Assembly (NCBI GenBank): GCA_033852115.1
Contig: JAWSVE010000008.1
Coordinates: 620,001-684,000, forward strand
From: JAWSVE01 sp033852115
GTDB taxonomy: Bacteria > Pseudomonadota > Gammaproteobacteria > Pseudomonadales > Cellvibrionaceae
DNA: 64,000 bases
Direction: 5' to 3'
Of this stretch, positions 54,359-63,948 are shown piece after piece. Each line of letters starts with the position of its first letter. Position 1 is the stretch's first letter. A model generated the notes under the pieces. It was not told the DNA's origin and ran no database searches. It worked only from the letters and a program-made list of their open reading frames with translations. The position numbers and the translations under genes are program-made.

Positions 54359-54397
54359 GATCACTTGGGTTGAGTGATTAGCTCAATCCAAGTGATC
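54359..54397. terminator. Long hairpin between convergent FHA and PQQ genes
   Basis: Arms GATCACTTGGGTTGAG/CTCAATCCAAGTGATC (15 of 16 pair) with a seven-base loop. No T tract, so a terminator-like or mRNA-stabilising structure. Confidence 0.5.
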
Positions 54398-54416
54398 ATC
54401 TACTGCTTGTGTATGC

Positions 54417-56351
54417 TTATTGTGTTTTTTTTGCCTTAAATGCAATCATGACATTCCCTGGGACTTCTCCAAACATACCGTACCCAGAATTAACGAACAG
54501 ATAACCATTGCCGGCGATGATGGATGCATTGTCAATTGATCCTCCATTTCCTTCGATACCATTAATCGCGTCAAACTGTTGAGCGGTATCAAACTGAAAT
54601 AACACCTTTCCTGTTTTAGCATCAAATGCACGAAGGAAACCATCGAGCCCTCCGCTCACTACGACGTCACCGATCAGTGTTGGAGCGCCAGATAAACCAA
54701 TGTTAAATTGGCAGCCTCGCATTCTTTGTTTTCGGTCACCGGAGCAATCGGGCTCAGCCTCAAATTTCCACTGGATTTTCCCGTCGTCTGCATTGAGTGC
54801 GTACATTCCTGGCTTAAAACTTTTATCGACATTTGGACCTGGGCGGAATCCAAATGGGCGGTTAATGGGCGCGTAGACCGTATCGCCGTGATAGGCTAAG
54901 CCCCAGTGAATCCCTCCTAGCGGAGAGCCTTCGCCTAGATTCGTTTGCCAAAGCACTTCGCCTTGTTTGTCTGGGTCTAACGCCCATACGGCACCACTTT
55001 TTTGTCCCGCAAAGAGGACTTCTTTACCCGATGGCAGTGTGGCGATCACGACAGATGCGCCAAAGTCAAAATCTTTTGAGATGGTATCTTCTTTTCTTGG
55101 ACAGTTAAGACTCTTACTGCCATACCCGCATCCATTGAGAAAAATGTCATTGGCAGTTGCCTGAAAGCTCCATTTAATCGAACCGTCTTTCATGTCGATG
55201 GCGAGAATTGCATCCGTGTTTTCGTGGGCAGGCTCTGAGGTTGCCTCACCCGTCCCGACGTAAATGACACCGCGTTTAGTATCTATAGCGGGAGAGTTCC
55301 AAATAGGCGCGCCGGATGGCCCCCAAATCATTTGTCCATCGCCACGATCGCGAACTGGCTTAGCTGCAGGCATGGTGTGTGCCGTCCAGATGATTTCACC
55401 TGTTTTGCCCTCAAGCGCGGTTAAACCACCGTGGGACGTGCAACAGGTATGATCGGGCCGAGCGCCCTGCGTGATTTCATATTGGGACAATGGTGCATAC
55501 ACTCGATCGTTATCAATAATGGGTGTACCTGTGGTCATCGAATATTCTGAAATAGCTACGTGCTGAACCCATATTTTTTTACCGTTTGAAGCATCAATTA
55601 AATGAACATTGGCCCCTTGGTCTGCGACGGCGACCACATGGCGTCCGTCACTTAGTTGACCCATAGCAGCGCTAGATCGTAGTGGAATGGCTGCGCTATA
55701 GACCCACTTGAAGCAAGGCGTCGATTCACTAACATCGATAGCGAATACCTTGGCTGCTTCGGCAACGGGTAAAAACAGGGTGTTTTCACTCAAAGCAGCT
55801 TGAGAACGCATGGTTGTTGCTTTGGGAAACGCCAGTACCCAGGCGACCTCTAGATTAGAGAAGTCAGACGTTGTTATACCGGCTTTAGTGCTGCTTATAT
55901 AGCGGTGGTTCTCGGCGTTGAAGCCGAAATTGGCAACAGTGGGGCTCTCAGAAAGATGGGTATTTTTTCGATCGCTACTGCACATCATCGAATCGATCCA
56001 GCTTTCGTCGACTGTTTCCGACCCGACTAGGTAGTCCATCAGTTGTAGTTTTTGGTCACTGCTTAAATGAGACGCTTGGGCCTTCATCTTGCCGTCATTA
56101 ATGGCGTAGCTGATTGACGCTAAGCGCATAGATTCCAGCGCATCTTTCCCGGGGGCTTTACTGACCGATGGGTTGTCGTGGCAAGCGGCACAGGATTGGT
56201 TGTATATGATTTCACCAGGGTGCTGAGCGGCTGCCTCTAGCGCAAGTGTGCTGCTTGTGTAGGCAGTACAAGTGCCAATCAGTAAAAGACCAAGTAATTT
56301 AGCGGGTACATTTAATGTCGCTAAACAAGCGAATAAGTCACGGTTAAACAA
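54417..56351 (-). CDS. PQQ-type quinohemoprotein, polyvinyl-alcohol dehydrogenase-like
   Basis: Periplasmic quinohemoprotein of 644 residues. A signal peptide precedes an N-terminal cytochrome c domain (about 45-115) with one haem site CAACH. A beta-propeller of PQQ/WD-like repeats follows, with typical blades AIDMKDGSIKWSF, WALDPDKQGEVLWQTNL, ALNADDGKIQWKFE and AFDAKTGKVLFQFD. The order cytochrome then propeller is that of polyvinyl alcohol dehydrogenase, not of methanol dehydrogenase (where the haem is C-terminal). PQQ ligands cannot be confirmed by eye, so the cofactor and substrate are inferred. No PQQ synthesis genes are in the window. Confidence 0.82.
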   Translation of the reverse strand: MFNRDLFACLATLNVPAKLLGLLLIGTCTAYTSSTLALEAAAQHPGEIIYNQSCAACHDNPSVSKAPGKDALESMRLASISYAINDGKMKAQASHLSSDQKLQLMDYLVGSETVDESWIDSMMCSSDRKNTHLSESPTVANFGFNAENHRYISSTKAGITTSDFSNLEVAWVLAFPKATTMRSQAALSENTLFLPVAEAAKVFAIDVSESTPCFKWVYSAAIPLRSSAAMGQLSDGRHVVAVADQGANVHLIDASNGKKIWVQHVAISEYSMTTGTPIIDNDRVYAPLSQYEITQGARPDHTCCTSHGGLTALEGKTGEIIWTAHTMPAAKPVRDRGDGQMIWGPSGAPIWNSPAIDTKRGVIYVGTGEATSEPAHENTDAILAIDMKDGSIKWSFQATANDIFLNGCGYGSKSLNCPRKEDTISKDFDFGASVVIATLPSGKEVLFAGQKSGAVWALDPDKQGEVLWQTNLGEGSPLGGIHWGLAYHGDTVYAPINRPFGFRPGPNVDKSFKPGMYALNADDGKIQWKFEAEPDCSGDRKQRMRGCQFNIGLSGAPTLIGDVVVSGGLDGFLRAFDAKTGKVLFQFDTAQQFDAINGIEGNGGSIDNASIIAGNGYLFVNSGYGMFGEVPGNVMIAFKAKKTQ

Positions 56352-56395
56352 CGTCTACTCCTTAGGGGGCTTACTCTGGAAAGGTGAACAGATTA

Positions 56396-56412
56396 TGTAG
56401 GCAAAGCCTACA
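56396..56412. promoter_or_regulatory. Small palindrome upstream of the quinohemoprotein gene
   Basis: TGTAGGC-AAA-GCCTACA, perfect seven-base arms, 45 bases upstream of the gene start. Shape of a small regulator operator, but untested. Confidence 0.3.
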
Positions 56413-56483
56413 ACTCTATCACCGTGGATTGCTCTTGCGGGCTTTTTTACAGGTCTTTACAGCGGCAAATATAACGGGGAGGT

Positions 56484-56503
56484 AGCCCGACCAACGTCGG
56501 GCT
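56484..56503 (-). terminator. Hairpin downstream of OmpA-family lipoprotein gene
   Basis: AGCCCGAC-CAAC-GTCGGGCT, eight perfect base pairs, 20 bases past the stop on the minus strand. No T tract follows, so a weak or Rho-assisted terminator. Confidence 0.5.
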
Positions 56504-56522
56504 TATTAGCAGATAAGGAGAA

Positions 56523-57188
56523 TTACTCGGTAACAGGCACTAAGGTGATTTCAACGCGGCGGTTGAGCTGGCGTCCTGCAGCAGTCGTGTTGTCGGCAAT
56601 GGGGTGGTTCTCACCAAACCCGACGCTCTCTAAGCGGTCACTTAATACGTTTTTCGATAGGAAGTATTGGGATACAGACTGGGCTCTACGTTGAGATAAG
56701 GTTTGGTTGTAGCTGGTGGAGCCTGTGCTGTCAGTGTGCCCAGCGACGACCACGAGCGTTTGGTCAAATTCATTAATGACCAGCACGACTGAATTTAGTA
56801 CTTCATAGAAGTCGGAGCGAATGTCTGAGCTGTCGGTTGCGAACGTAATGTTGCCCGGCATGATGAGGTTGATATTGTTCCCCTCACGCACGACGCTTAC
56901 GCCTGTATCACGCAGTTGTTTACGCAATTTGGCTTCCTGGCTGTCCATATAGTAACCAACTCCACCACCAATCGCGGCACCGCCTGCAGCGGATTTTAGG
57001 ATACGACGGCGGCGAACGTCACTATCGTCATCACGGCTGCCGATGTACGCCAACACCGCCGCGACACCTGCTCCGATTGTGGCTCCGGTGGCTGTTTTGC
57101 TGGCTTCTTTTTCACCTGTGTAAGGGTCGAAGGTACTGCAAGCTGTGAGTGATAGAGCCAACGCGGTGCTTAAGATAATTCGATACAT
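56523..57188 (-). CDS. OmpA-family lipoprotein (YiaD-like)
   Basis: Envelope lipoprotein of 221 residues. The signal peptide ends in LTAC (acylated cysteine at about residue 17), then a glycine-rich segment GATIGAGVAAVLAYIG and AAGGAAIGGGVGYYMD, which resembles the YMGG/glycine-zipper region, then an OmpA-C peptidoglycan-binding domain with HTDSTGSTSYNQTLSQRRAQSV and the closing LNRRVEI. It should anchor the outer membrane to peptidoglycan. I start at the ATG read from 57188 because AAAGGA precedes it; a longer frame to 57242 exists. It is 171 bases upstream of the quinohemoprotein gene on the same strand. Confidence 0.92.
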   Translation of the reverse strand: MYRIILSTALALSLTACSTFDPYTGEKEASKTATGATIGAGVAAVLAYIGSRDDDSDVRRRRILKSAAGGAAIGGGVGYYMDSQEAKLRKQLRDTGVSVVREGNNINLIMPGNITFATDSSDIRSDFYEVLNSVVLVINEFDQTLVVVAGHTDSTGSTSYNQTLSQRRAQSVSQYFLSKNVLSDRLESVGFGENHPIADNTTAAGRQLNRRVEITLVPVTE

Positions 57189-57325
57189 AATAAAAATCCT
57201 TTGATAACCATTTCGATGTTGAATGGATGTGATTGTAGACAATCACTGAGGCAATTTGATCTTAATAAAAAGTATTTTTTTGAAGAGAGTCGCAATAATT
57301 TAAGTTGAGGTACTTCTCAGGGGGC

Positions 57326-60300
57326 TTACAGAGGAAGCGGAAGGGTATCTTCAAAGTGCGAAAACGGGAATGGTTTGGACAAATAGTAACCTTGGGCTTG
57401 ATCACAGCCTAGCTCATGGAGAAGGTCGAGAGTTTGTTGATCTTCGATTCCTTCGGCGACGACGGCTAAGCCAAGGTTGTGGGCTAGCCCTATCGTTGAT
57501 CGAACGATAACCTCATCTTGCGGGTTAGTGCATAAATCGGTCACAAATTCGCGATCAATTTTTAATGCTTTTATCGGTAATCGCCTTAAGTAGGCAAGAG
57601 AGGAGTATCCTGTGCCAAAATCATCGATTGAAACAGCGACACCAAAATGGCTAATTCGTTGAAGCAAATCAACGGCATGGTCGGGGTCGAGCATGAGAGC
57701 CGTTTCCGTAATTTCCAGGTCGAGCTCACCTGGCTTGGTATCGAAGCGATCCATTAGGCTTTTGATGGTATGAAAACAATGGTCTCCAACTAAGTTTCTC
57801 GCTGACAAATTGACCGCCACCGAAAATCGATAACCGGATTTTTTCCATGCCGCTTGTTGGGACAGGGCGGCTTCTATAATAACGTCGGTAAAGGGTACGA
57901 TGAGATCTGTCATCTCGACCAATGCGATAAAACTGTCGGGGTACATTAGTCCTAATTCTGGATGTTGCCAACGAACTAGCGCTTCAAAACCGATAATATG
58001 CCGTGATGAGCCAATGGCATATTTGGGCTGGTAGTGGAGAACAAACTGGCGCTCTTGAATTGCTTGGCGGAGGTCGCTCATTAAACGTAAGCGCTCTGGT
58101 GTATGTAGGTCGTAGTTTGCGTTGTAAAGTACGAAGCCAAGTCCATCTTGTTTGGCCTTATACATCGCGACATCCGCAGCTCGCAATAATTCGTGGCTAT
58201 CTTTTCCGTGTTCGGGAAAAGTCGCTAAGCCAATGCTGCCACCGATCTGAATATCAATATTCATCACGTGAAACGGTTGTTCTAGAGCGCTTAGGATTCG
58301 ATTTGCATAGATCTCTACACTCCGCTTATTTTCGTTGCCGCAAAGCAGCAGTGCGAACTCGTCACCGCCAAGTCTCGCTACCAGCACGTCTGACTCATCG
58401 TTGAGTGCGCTTTCTTCAAAGATACTGACTAAGCGTGACGCAACCATTTTTAATAGTTGATCACCGGTATGATGACCTAGTGCATCATTGACCTCTTTAA
58501 AACGATCTAAATCAATCAGAAATAGTGCAGCGCTGTTATCGGTAGGTTGGTTGTTTATCCAATGATCGAATGTTTCATGCAGTAGGGTTCGATTGGCCAG
58601 CTCAGTCAGAGAGTCGTGATTGGCTCGATACGACATGTCCGCGACGTAGTCGGCGTTGGCAATTGCCATGGATATTGTTTTACTGATGGCGATATACGTT
58701 TCTTTTTCACCTTGATAGAAATTTTGTGGCTCGTTGAACCAAAGAATTAGCGCGCCCAATATATTATCGCCATGAACCAGCTTTAGTGCGGCAATACTCT
58801 GAGTGTTGGTTTTGTTCGCTGCTATTGTTTGAGCTAAAAGCGGGTTGGACAATGCGTCTTTGAAAAAGGTTGATTCGTTACCCGCATCGTTTGAAATACC
58901 TAAAATCGTGAAAAGAATGTCGTTGTCAACGCTGTTAATACTCTTTGCTTCCGTTCCTTGGGTGTACGTGGCAATAGTAGACTTGCGTTTACGGTTGATT
59001 AGTAAGACTTGAGCGGTGCAATCTGGATGCCAGTGGTTGAGTTCTGTGAGGGCCTCATTGGCAATACTCTCGGGGCTACGAAGCCCGTTCAGTCGGTTCG
59101 ATAAATTGAATATGGACTGTAAGCTTCGGTTTTGATTGAGTATCTCACGCGAAGAATTGGCCAGTTGCTCTTCGATGGCTTTGCGTGCGGATATATCAAT
59201 AGAAACGCCGACAAATAGGGCTTGGTCATTTTGAACAATTCGCGAGCCGCCGGATAGCATGGTAACGTACGATTGATGTTTGTGGCGTAGTTGGATTTCG
59301 ACAAACTCTTCCTGCCCTGTTTTGAGCACATCTTCAATTATACTTGTCACCCGGAGGTGGTAGTCGGGATGAATAAGCGACTGGAAGGTTAGGTTTGAAA
59401 TCTCTTCTTCATTGTATCCGAGAGTTTCTTCGAAATTTTGATTCCAGTGAATAAGTTTTCCGTCGCAATCGATGACGTAATAGAAGCCGGGCAATGCATT
59501 TAATGTTGCTTCGAGAAGTTCGCGCTGTTCTATATAATTTTGCTGCGCTTTTTTACGGGAGGTAATGTCTTTTATGATTCCCAGTATGCCGGTTTTGCTT
59601 CGGCCTTGAATTTTATTAAGCGTCACTTCCGCGATAAATTGACTACCGTCAAGCCGCCTGTGAACCCACTCAAAAGTTACACTTCTCTCCAATGCCCGTT
59701 GTATAAGTTTTGATGCCAGTGTATTGGAATCTTCGCCATTTGCCTGGTATTCAGGCGAAAACTTTGAAGGTTTCGCACCAATTAGCTGTTCGCGAGCGCA
59801 ACCAAATAAATCCAAACATGCTTGGTTGCAGTCGATAAATAGCCCATTGTCAATAACTAGAATGCCAACCCCCGCGCTTTCCACTAGCGCTTTATAGCGG
59901 GAGTCACTTGACTGTAGGTTGTCAATTTCACTGGTATCAGTAGCAATGCTAAGAAACCCCGAAATGTTTCGATCTCGATCAGTAATTGCTGTGACCGATA
60001 CTAGAACAGTGAAAGTGGATCCATCCTTGCGACGATAAGTCCAGCGGTTTTCGTCGGGAGTTCCCAGTGCGGCCTTTGCAACTAATGCAGTGAAACGTGG
60101 ATGAATCTTGCGATTTAGCTCAACGGATAACTGCGCGATGCGTTGATCAAGCTCCTCTGAAACATGAAAAATTTCTGGGGTGAACTTGTCGACGAGCTCC
60201 TCGGCACGGTAGCCAAGCATGCGCTCAGCGGCGGCGTTAAAGCTGCGTATCACGCCTTGTTTGTCGGTAGAGATAATACTGTAGTTGGCAGCATCTAAAA

Positions 60301-60886
60301 TTGCTTGTTGTGTGGCGTTAAGCCTATCTAGATGTTGTTTGGCAAGTATGGTGTCTCGATAAATTAATAGGTGGCTTAGCAGGTCGGCAATGGAAACTAA
60401 AAAGCGTTTCTCATACTCGTGCCAAAGGCGCGAGCCACCAACCTGCTCAACACAGATCACCCCGCTCACTTTTCCTTTACTTCGGATGGTGGCGTCTAGC
60501 ATGCTGAAAATACCGTTAGGCTTCAAATAAGCAGGAGATAAATCTCTAGTATCGGGATGCGTATGAGCGTCGTGAGCGGAGATAATGCGGGTTCTATCAA
60601 GCGCCTCGAAATAGCGCCGAAAATCTGGACGCTTAAGCGAGGCGTCATGAGCATGTGTTTGCGTGGACGAACAGTAAAGGTCGATAAGGTCTAAGCAATC
60701 ACCTGGCTCATCTAATAGCCACACACTAGCCCGGCTGACATTTAACGACGCAACGATTGCCTCATCAATTCGCTTTACTGCTTCATAAAACGGTACCTGC
60801 CACAAATCCCAGTCTCGTGATAGGGATAGGTAGGCGGTATCGAGCGGTCCGTTGCTCGTTAACAGTTCTTGGTGTGGTTTCGCCAT
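57326..60886 (-). CDS. GAF/PAS/GGDEF/EAL cyclic-di-GMP protein
   Basis: Soluble cytoplasmic sensor enzyme of 1186 residues with no membrane segment. Order: GAF (about 20-165), three PAS domains (about 185-305, 325-440, 450-575), a second GAF (about 590-745), GGDEF (about 760-925) and EAL (about 935-1180). GGDEF is intact (GGDEF at 840-844) and EAL is intact (E968-A-L, plus DFGTGYSS and the distal VAEGIED), so it could be both diguanylate cyclase and phosphodiesterase. No RxxD autoinhibitory motif is obvious just before the GGDEF. The signal is unknown. Confidence 0.92.
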   Translation of the reverse strand: MAKPHQELLTSNGPLDTAYLSLSRDWDLWQVPFYEAVKRIDEAIVASLNVSRASVWLLDEPGDCLDLIDLYCSSTQTHAHDASLKRPDFRRYFEALDRTRIISAHDAHTHPDTRDLSPAYLKPNGIFSMLDATIRSKGKVSGVICVEQVGGSRLWHEYEKRFLVSIADLLSHLLIYRDTILAKQHLDRLNATQQAILDAANYSIISTDKQGVIRSFNAAAERMLGYRAEELVDKFTPEIFHVSEELDQRIAQLSVELNRKIHPRFTALVAKAALGTPDENRWTYRRKDGSTFTVLVSVTAITDRDRNISGFLSIATDTSEIDNLQSSDSRYKALVESAGVGILVIDNGLFIDCNQACLDLFGCAREQLIGAKPSKFSPEYQANGEDSNTLASKLIQRALERSVTFEWVHRRLDGSQFIAEVTLNKIQGRSKTGILGIIKDITSRKKAQQNYIEQRELLEATLNALPGFYYVIDCDGKLIHWNQNFEETLGYNEEEISNLTFQSLIHPDYHLRVTSIIEDVLKTGQEEFVEIQLRHKHQSYVTMLSGGSRIVQNDQALFVGVSIDISARKAIEEQLANSSREILNQNRSLQSIFNLSNRLNGLRSPESIANEALTELNHWHPDCTAQVLLINRKRKSTIATYTQGTEAKSINSVDNDILFTILGISNDAGNESTFFKDALSNPLLAQTIAANKTNTQSIAALKLVHGDNILGALILWFNEPQNFYQGEKETYIAISKTISMAIANADYVADMSYRANHDSLTELANRTLLHETFDHWINNQPTDNSAALFLIDLDRFKEVNDALGHHTGDQLLKMVASRLVSIFEESALNDESDVLVARLGGDEFALLLCGNENKRSVEIYANRILSALEQPFHVMNIDIQIGGSIGLATFPEHGKDSHELLRAADVAMYKAKQDGLGFVLYNANYDLHTPERLRLMSDLRQAIQERQFVLHYQPKYAIGSSRHIIGFEALVRWQHPELGLMYPDSFIALVEMTDLIVPFTDVIIEAALSQQAAWKKSGYRFSVAVNLSARNLVGDHCFHTIKSLMDRFDTKPGELDLEITETALMLDPDHAVDLLQRISHFGVAVSIDDFGTGYSSLAYLRRLPIKALKIDREFVTDLCTNPQDEVIVRSTIGLAHNLGLAVVAEGIEDQQTLDLLHELGCDQAQGYYLSKPFPFSHFEDTLPLPL

Positions 60887-61084
60887 TGTTACAGGGGCCC
60901 ACTAGGGTCAGGATGCTATGGAATTGGCAGTTTTCGGCAGTTTATGCCGGTGCCTATTTCTATTAATTAACTGTAGTTGAACCCCCGGCTTACGCCATTA
61001 AAACAGTTCATTAGGTCGCCACACTGGCGCTGCATCATCGAAATATTAGGAATTGTAAATTTTTGCAGAACGCTAGGTTTGTAA

Positions 61085-61113
61085 TTGCACCTTACAGTTG
61101 TGCGGCTTAGAAT
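61085..61113 (+). promoter_or_regulatory. Sigma-70 promoter of small secreted protein gene
   Basis: -35 TTGCAC (61085-61090), 17-base spacer, -10 TAGAAT (61108-61113), 43 bases before the ATG. Both hexamers match consensus at four or five of six positions. Confidence 0.75.
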
Positions 61114-61155
61114 CCCCGCTACTCAAATTCACAGAGCCTAATTAATGGGGAAATT

Positions 61156-61512
61156 ATGAAAGCAATTAAAATAATGGGTTTAGTCGTTGCAATGGTTTGC
61201 AGTACGTCTGTTTTTGCCGATATGTCGGGTAAGTGGCTAATTAAAGTCGACTCACCGCAAGCGTCTACTGATCCTGTGTTTGAATTAACACAAGACGGTG
61301 ACAAGCTTTCCGGTACTTATACTGGCGGTATGGGTCAATCTCCAGTAGAAGGTTCTATCGAAGACGGTAAATTTACCTTAAACATCGCCGTTGATTTCCA
61401 AGGTCAAGGTTTCACGATTACATATTCTGGCCAACAAGATGGCGACGCAATTAGTGGTGATATGGACCTAGGTGGCATGGGTGGGGCCCCATTTACCGGT
61501 AGCCGCCAATAA
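61156..61512 (+). CDS. Small secreted beta-rich protein, paralogue of the protein at 35546
   Basis: Protein of 118 residues with a clean Sec signal peptide (1-22, cleavage after VFA) followed by about 96 residues of short beta strands: GKWLIKVD, DKLSGTYTGGMGQ, VEGSIEDGKFTLNI, GFTITYSGQQDGDAISGDMDLGGMGG and FTGSRQ. It has the same strand motifs as the 99-residue protein at 35546-35845, though that copy lacks a signal peptide. Function unknown. GGGG lies before the ATG, and a good promoter is upstream. Confidence 0.8.
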   Translation: MKAIKIMGLVVAMVCSTSVFADMSGKWLIKVDSPQASTDPVFELTQDGDKLSGTYTGGMGQSPVEGSIEDGKFTLNIAVDFQGQGFTITYSGQQDGDAISGDMDLGGMGGAPFTGSRQ

Positions 61513-61876
61513 CCCTACAATTATCTAAGAACGCTCTTTGTTCAAAACGAAGAGCGTTTACTTCTTCCTTTCCCACCCCCCGCTCCTGATCCAATAACGT
61601 CTCACCATTCGTCTGCGACGTATCTTGGCTGTGTCGCCTGGAATTTGCGCCGTACTTTCCTCGCTAATCTTTTAAAATACCTAGGTTTAAGTTGTAACCA
61701 ATTGCAAAATCCATGCGCTACTGTAGACTTCTGCGTGGGAAAAAACCCATCAAAGAACATTTTGTTTTTGCGGTGGGATTTGTCCCATTTTGCGTTTGTC
61801 CCACTACCCAAAAATGAAGGGTAGGCCATGGCAACGCCACTACTTTATTTAGAACAAGGTTTCTGGGAGCAACACA
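61513..61876. other. Intergenic region upstream of metF
   Basis: A 364-base gap with the hairpin at 61530-61558 and then the metF leader. I looked for an S-adenosylhomocysteine or SAM riboswitch, which often precedes metF in proteobacteria, and saw no recognisable one. GGGAGCA before 61877 is the metF ribosome site. Confidence 0.6.
61530..61558 (+). terminator. Hairpin after the small secreted protein gene
   Basis: Nine perfect base pairs AACGCTCTT/AAGAGCGTT with an 11-base loop, 18 bases after the stop, followed by a T/C-rich stretch. Confidence 0.55.
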
Positions 61877-62785
61877 ATGAATTGGTCGCAGCTCAATCGC
61901 GAACGTAAAAGCCACAATATTAATATTGATGACCTAACTGTCTCATTCGAATTTTTTCCACCGAAAACGGAGAAAATGGAAACGACGTTGTGGGACTCGA
62001 TAGCACGTCTCGCGCCTTTGTCGCCAAATTTTGTGTCGGTAACTTACGGCGCGGGTGGATCCACTCGCGAACGAACTCATGCGACTGTATCGAGGCTAGT
62101 CCAAGAAACCTCTGTGCCTCCTGCCGCGCATTTGACCTGTGTGGGAGCAACTAAAGAGGAAGTCGATGAGGTTATTCGAGCGTACTGGGAAGCCGGTGTT
62201 CGTCACATTGTCGCTTTGCGCGGAGACCCGCCTGAAGGAATGGGTAAGCAGTTTTCCGCTCATCCCGGTGGTTATCAAAGTAGTGTGGAGCTTATAGAAG
62301 GTATCAAAGCCATTGGGGACTTTGAAGTATCTGTATCGGCATACCCCGAAAAACACCCAGATAGCCCAAGTCTCGATAGTGATTTAGATTGGATGAAAGC
62401 AAAAGTCGATGCCGGCGCCAGCAGGGCTATCACTCAAAGCTTTTTTGATAACGACCTCTTTTATCGTTACTTAGATAAAGCGCAGAGTAAAGACATAACA
62501 ATACCTATTGTCCCGGGCATTATTCCGATTCATAACTTTAGCCAAATTAAGCGATTTTGCGATGCAACCGCGACAAGTATTCCCGCTTGGTTGGCGCAAC
62601 GGTTTGAAGGGTTGGAAAACGACCCCGAAACAGCCAAGCTGGTCGCCGCAGCAGTGGCGGTAGAGCAGGTCATGGACTTGATCGATCACGGCGTTACAGA
62701 GTTCCATTTTTATACGTTAAACCGTGCTGACCTAGTCTATGCGATATGCCACATGCTGGGAATGAGGCCGACAAAATCGCGTTAA
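61877..62785 (+). CDS. metF: 5,10-methylenetetrahydrofolate reductase
   Basis: FAD-dependent TIM-barrel enzyme of 302 residues that reduces methylene-THF to methyl-THF, the methyl donor for MetH. The start VSFEFFPPKTEKMETTLWDSI, the GAGGSTRERTH segment, HLTCVGATKEEV, ALRGDPPEGMG and FHFYTLNRAD are the family signatures. Length equals that of E. coli MetF. It is followed 80 bases later by the metH N-terminal gene, giving a methionine-synthesis pair. Confidence 0.97.
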   Translation: MNWSQLNRERKSHNINIDDLTVSFEFFPPKTEKMETTLWDSIARLAPLSPNFVSVTYGAGGSTRERTHATVSRLVQETSVPPAAHLTCVGATKEEVDEVIRAYWEAGVRHIVALRGDPPEGMGKQFSAHPGGYQSSVELIEGIKAIGDFEVSVSAYPEKHPDSPSLDSDLDWMKAKVDAGASRAITQSFFDNDLFYRYLDKAQSKDITIPIVPGIIPIHNFSQIKRFCDATATSIPAWLAQRFEGLENDPETAKLVAAAVAVEQVMDLIDHGVTEFHFYTLNRADLVYAICHMLGMRPTKSR

Positions 62786-62865
62786 TCGTGACTAAAACTA
62801 ATCAATTAAAGCCATAACCAAATGACCAGGGTAAGCAAAGCGACCCCTTAAATTAATCAGGATTT

Positions 62866-63930
62866 ATGATGAACAGAGAACAGCGAATTGCGGCACTTTA
62901 TGCGGCGGCAGAGGACCGAATTCTCATATTGGATGGTGGACATGGTACCTGTGTGCAGCAATACAAACTGAGCGAGTCGGACTTTCGTGGTCAACGCTTT
63001 GCCGATTGGCATTTAGATATTAAAGGGAATAACGACGCATTAATATTGACTCGCCCGGATGTCATTGATGATATCAATGATGCCTACCTTGCGGCGGGTG
63101 CAGATATTATTGAAACCGACACCTTTAGCGCGACGACCATCGCGATGGCCGACTACGACATGCAAGAGTATGTCTACGAGCTCAACAAAGAGGGTGCGCG
63201 CATTGCCAGGGAAGTCGCCGATCGTTGGACTGAAAAGACACCAGATAAACCGCGCTGGGTTGCAGGCGCAATCGGACCAACCAATAGAACGGCGTCTATA
63301 TCACCCGACGTGAACAACCCAGGATATCGTGCTGTTACGTTTGATGATCTGGTCGAAGCCTATTCTGAGCAAACGCGCGGATTGATCGACGGCGGTGCTG
63401 ATATTATTTTAATAGAAACCATTTTTGATACTCTCAATGCCAAAGCAGCTGGTTTTGCGGCGCGGAAGGTGTTCGAAGAGAAAGATTTCGAATTGCCCAT
63501 CATCCTTTCTGGGACGATTACGGATTATTCTGGACGCAACTTGTCGGGCCAAACACCGGAAGCGTTTTGGTATTCCGTGCGTCACTTGCAGCCTTTTGCC
63601 GTTGGTTTTAACTGTTCCTTTGGTGCCGAACAGTTGCGCCCGGCGGTTCAAGAAGTGTCACCTCTCGCAGAATGTTACATTAGTGTTTACCCCAACGCGG
63701 GATTACCTAATGAGATGGGGGAGTATGATCAAACCCCGGAAGAAATGGCCGGTTTAATCGCAGATTGGGCCAAAGAAGGTTTGGTCAATATTATTGGTGG
63801 ATGTTGTGGCTCCACGCCTGAACATATTAAAGCTATTGCCGAAGCGGTAGCGCCTTATGAGCCGCGTAAACGGCCTCAAGTGCCGGTCAAAACTCGCTTG
63901 TCCGGTATCGAACCCTTTGTCTTTGGCTAA
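62866..63930 (+). CDS. Homocysteine-methyltransferase module of methionine synthase (split MetH, part 1)
   Basis: Cobalamin-dependent methionine synthase domain 1, encoded as a separate protein of 354 residues. The homocysteine/zinc-binding cysteines are in GFNCSFGAE and the pair in IGGCCGSTPEHI, matching the E. coli Cys247, Cys310, Cys311 pattern. It starts ILILDGGHGTCVQQYKL. The protein ends RLSGIEPFVFG just where the E. coli protein continues without break into the pterin-binding domain. The next gene starts 18 bases later. Stop codon and new ribosome site are clean, so this is a true split, not a frameshift. Confidence 0.92.
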   Translation: MMNREQRIAALYAAAEDRILILDGGHGTCVQQYKLSESDFRGQRFADWHLDIKGNNDALILTRPDVIDDINDAYLAAGADIIETDTFSATTIAMADYDMQEYVYELNKEGARIAREVADRWTEKTPDKPRWVAGAIGPTNRTASISPDVNNPGYRAVTFDDLVEAYSEQTRGLIDGGADIILIETIFDTLNAKAAGFAARKVFEEKDFELPIILSGTITDYSGRNLSGQTPEAFWYSVRHLQPFAVGFNCSFGAEQLRPAVQEVSPLAECYISVYPNAGLPNEMGEYDQTPEEMAGLIADWAKEGLVNIIGGCCGSTPEHIKAIAEAVAPYEPRKRPQVPVKTRLSGIEPFVFG

Positions 63931-63948
63931 ACATTTAAGAGATTTATT

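Noticed and set aside
61559..61876. SAH or SAM riboswitch in the metF leader
   Set aside because: No recognisable conserved core was seen; a covariance-model search would be decisive.
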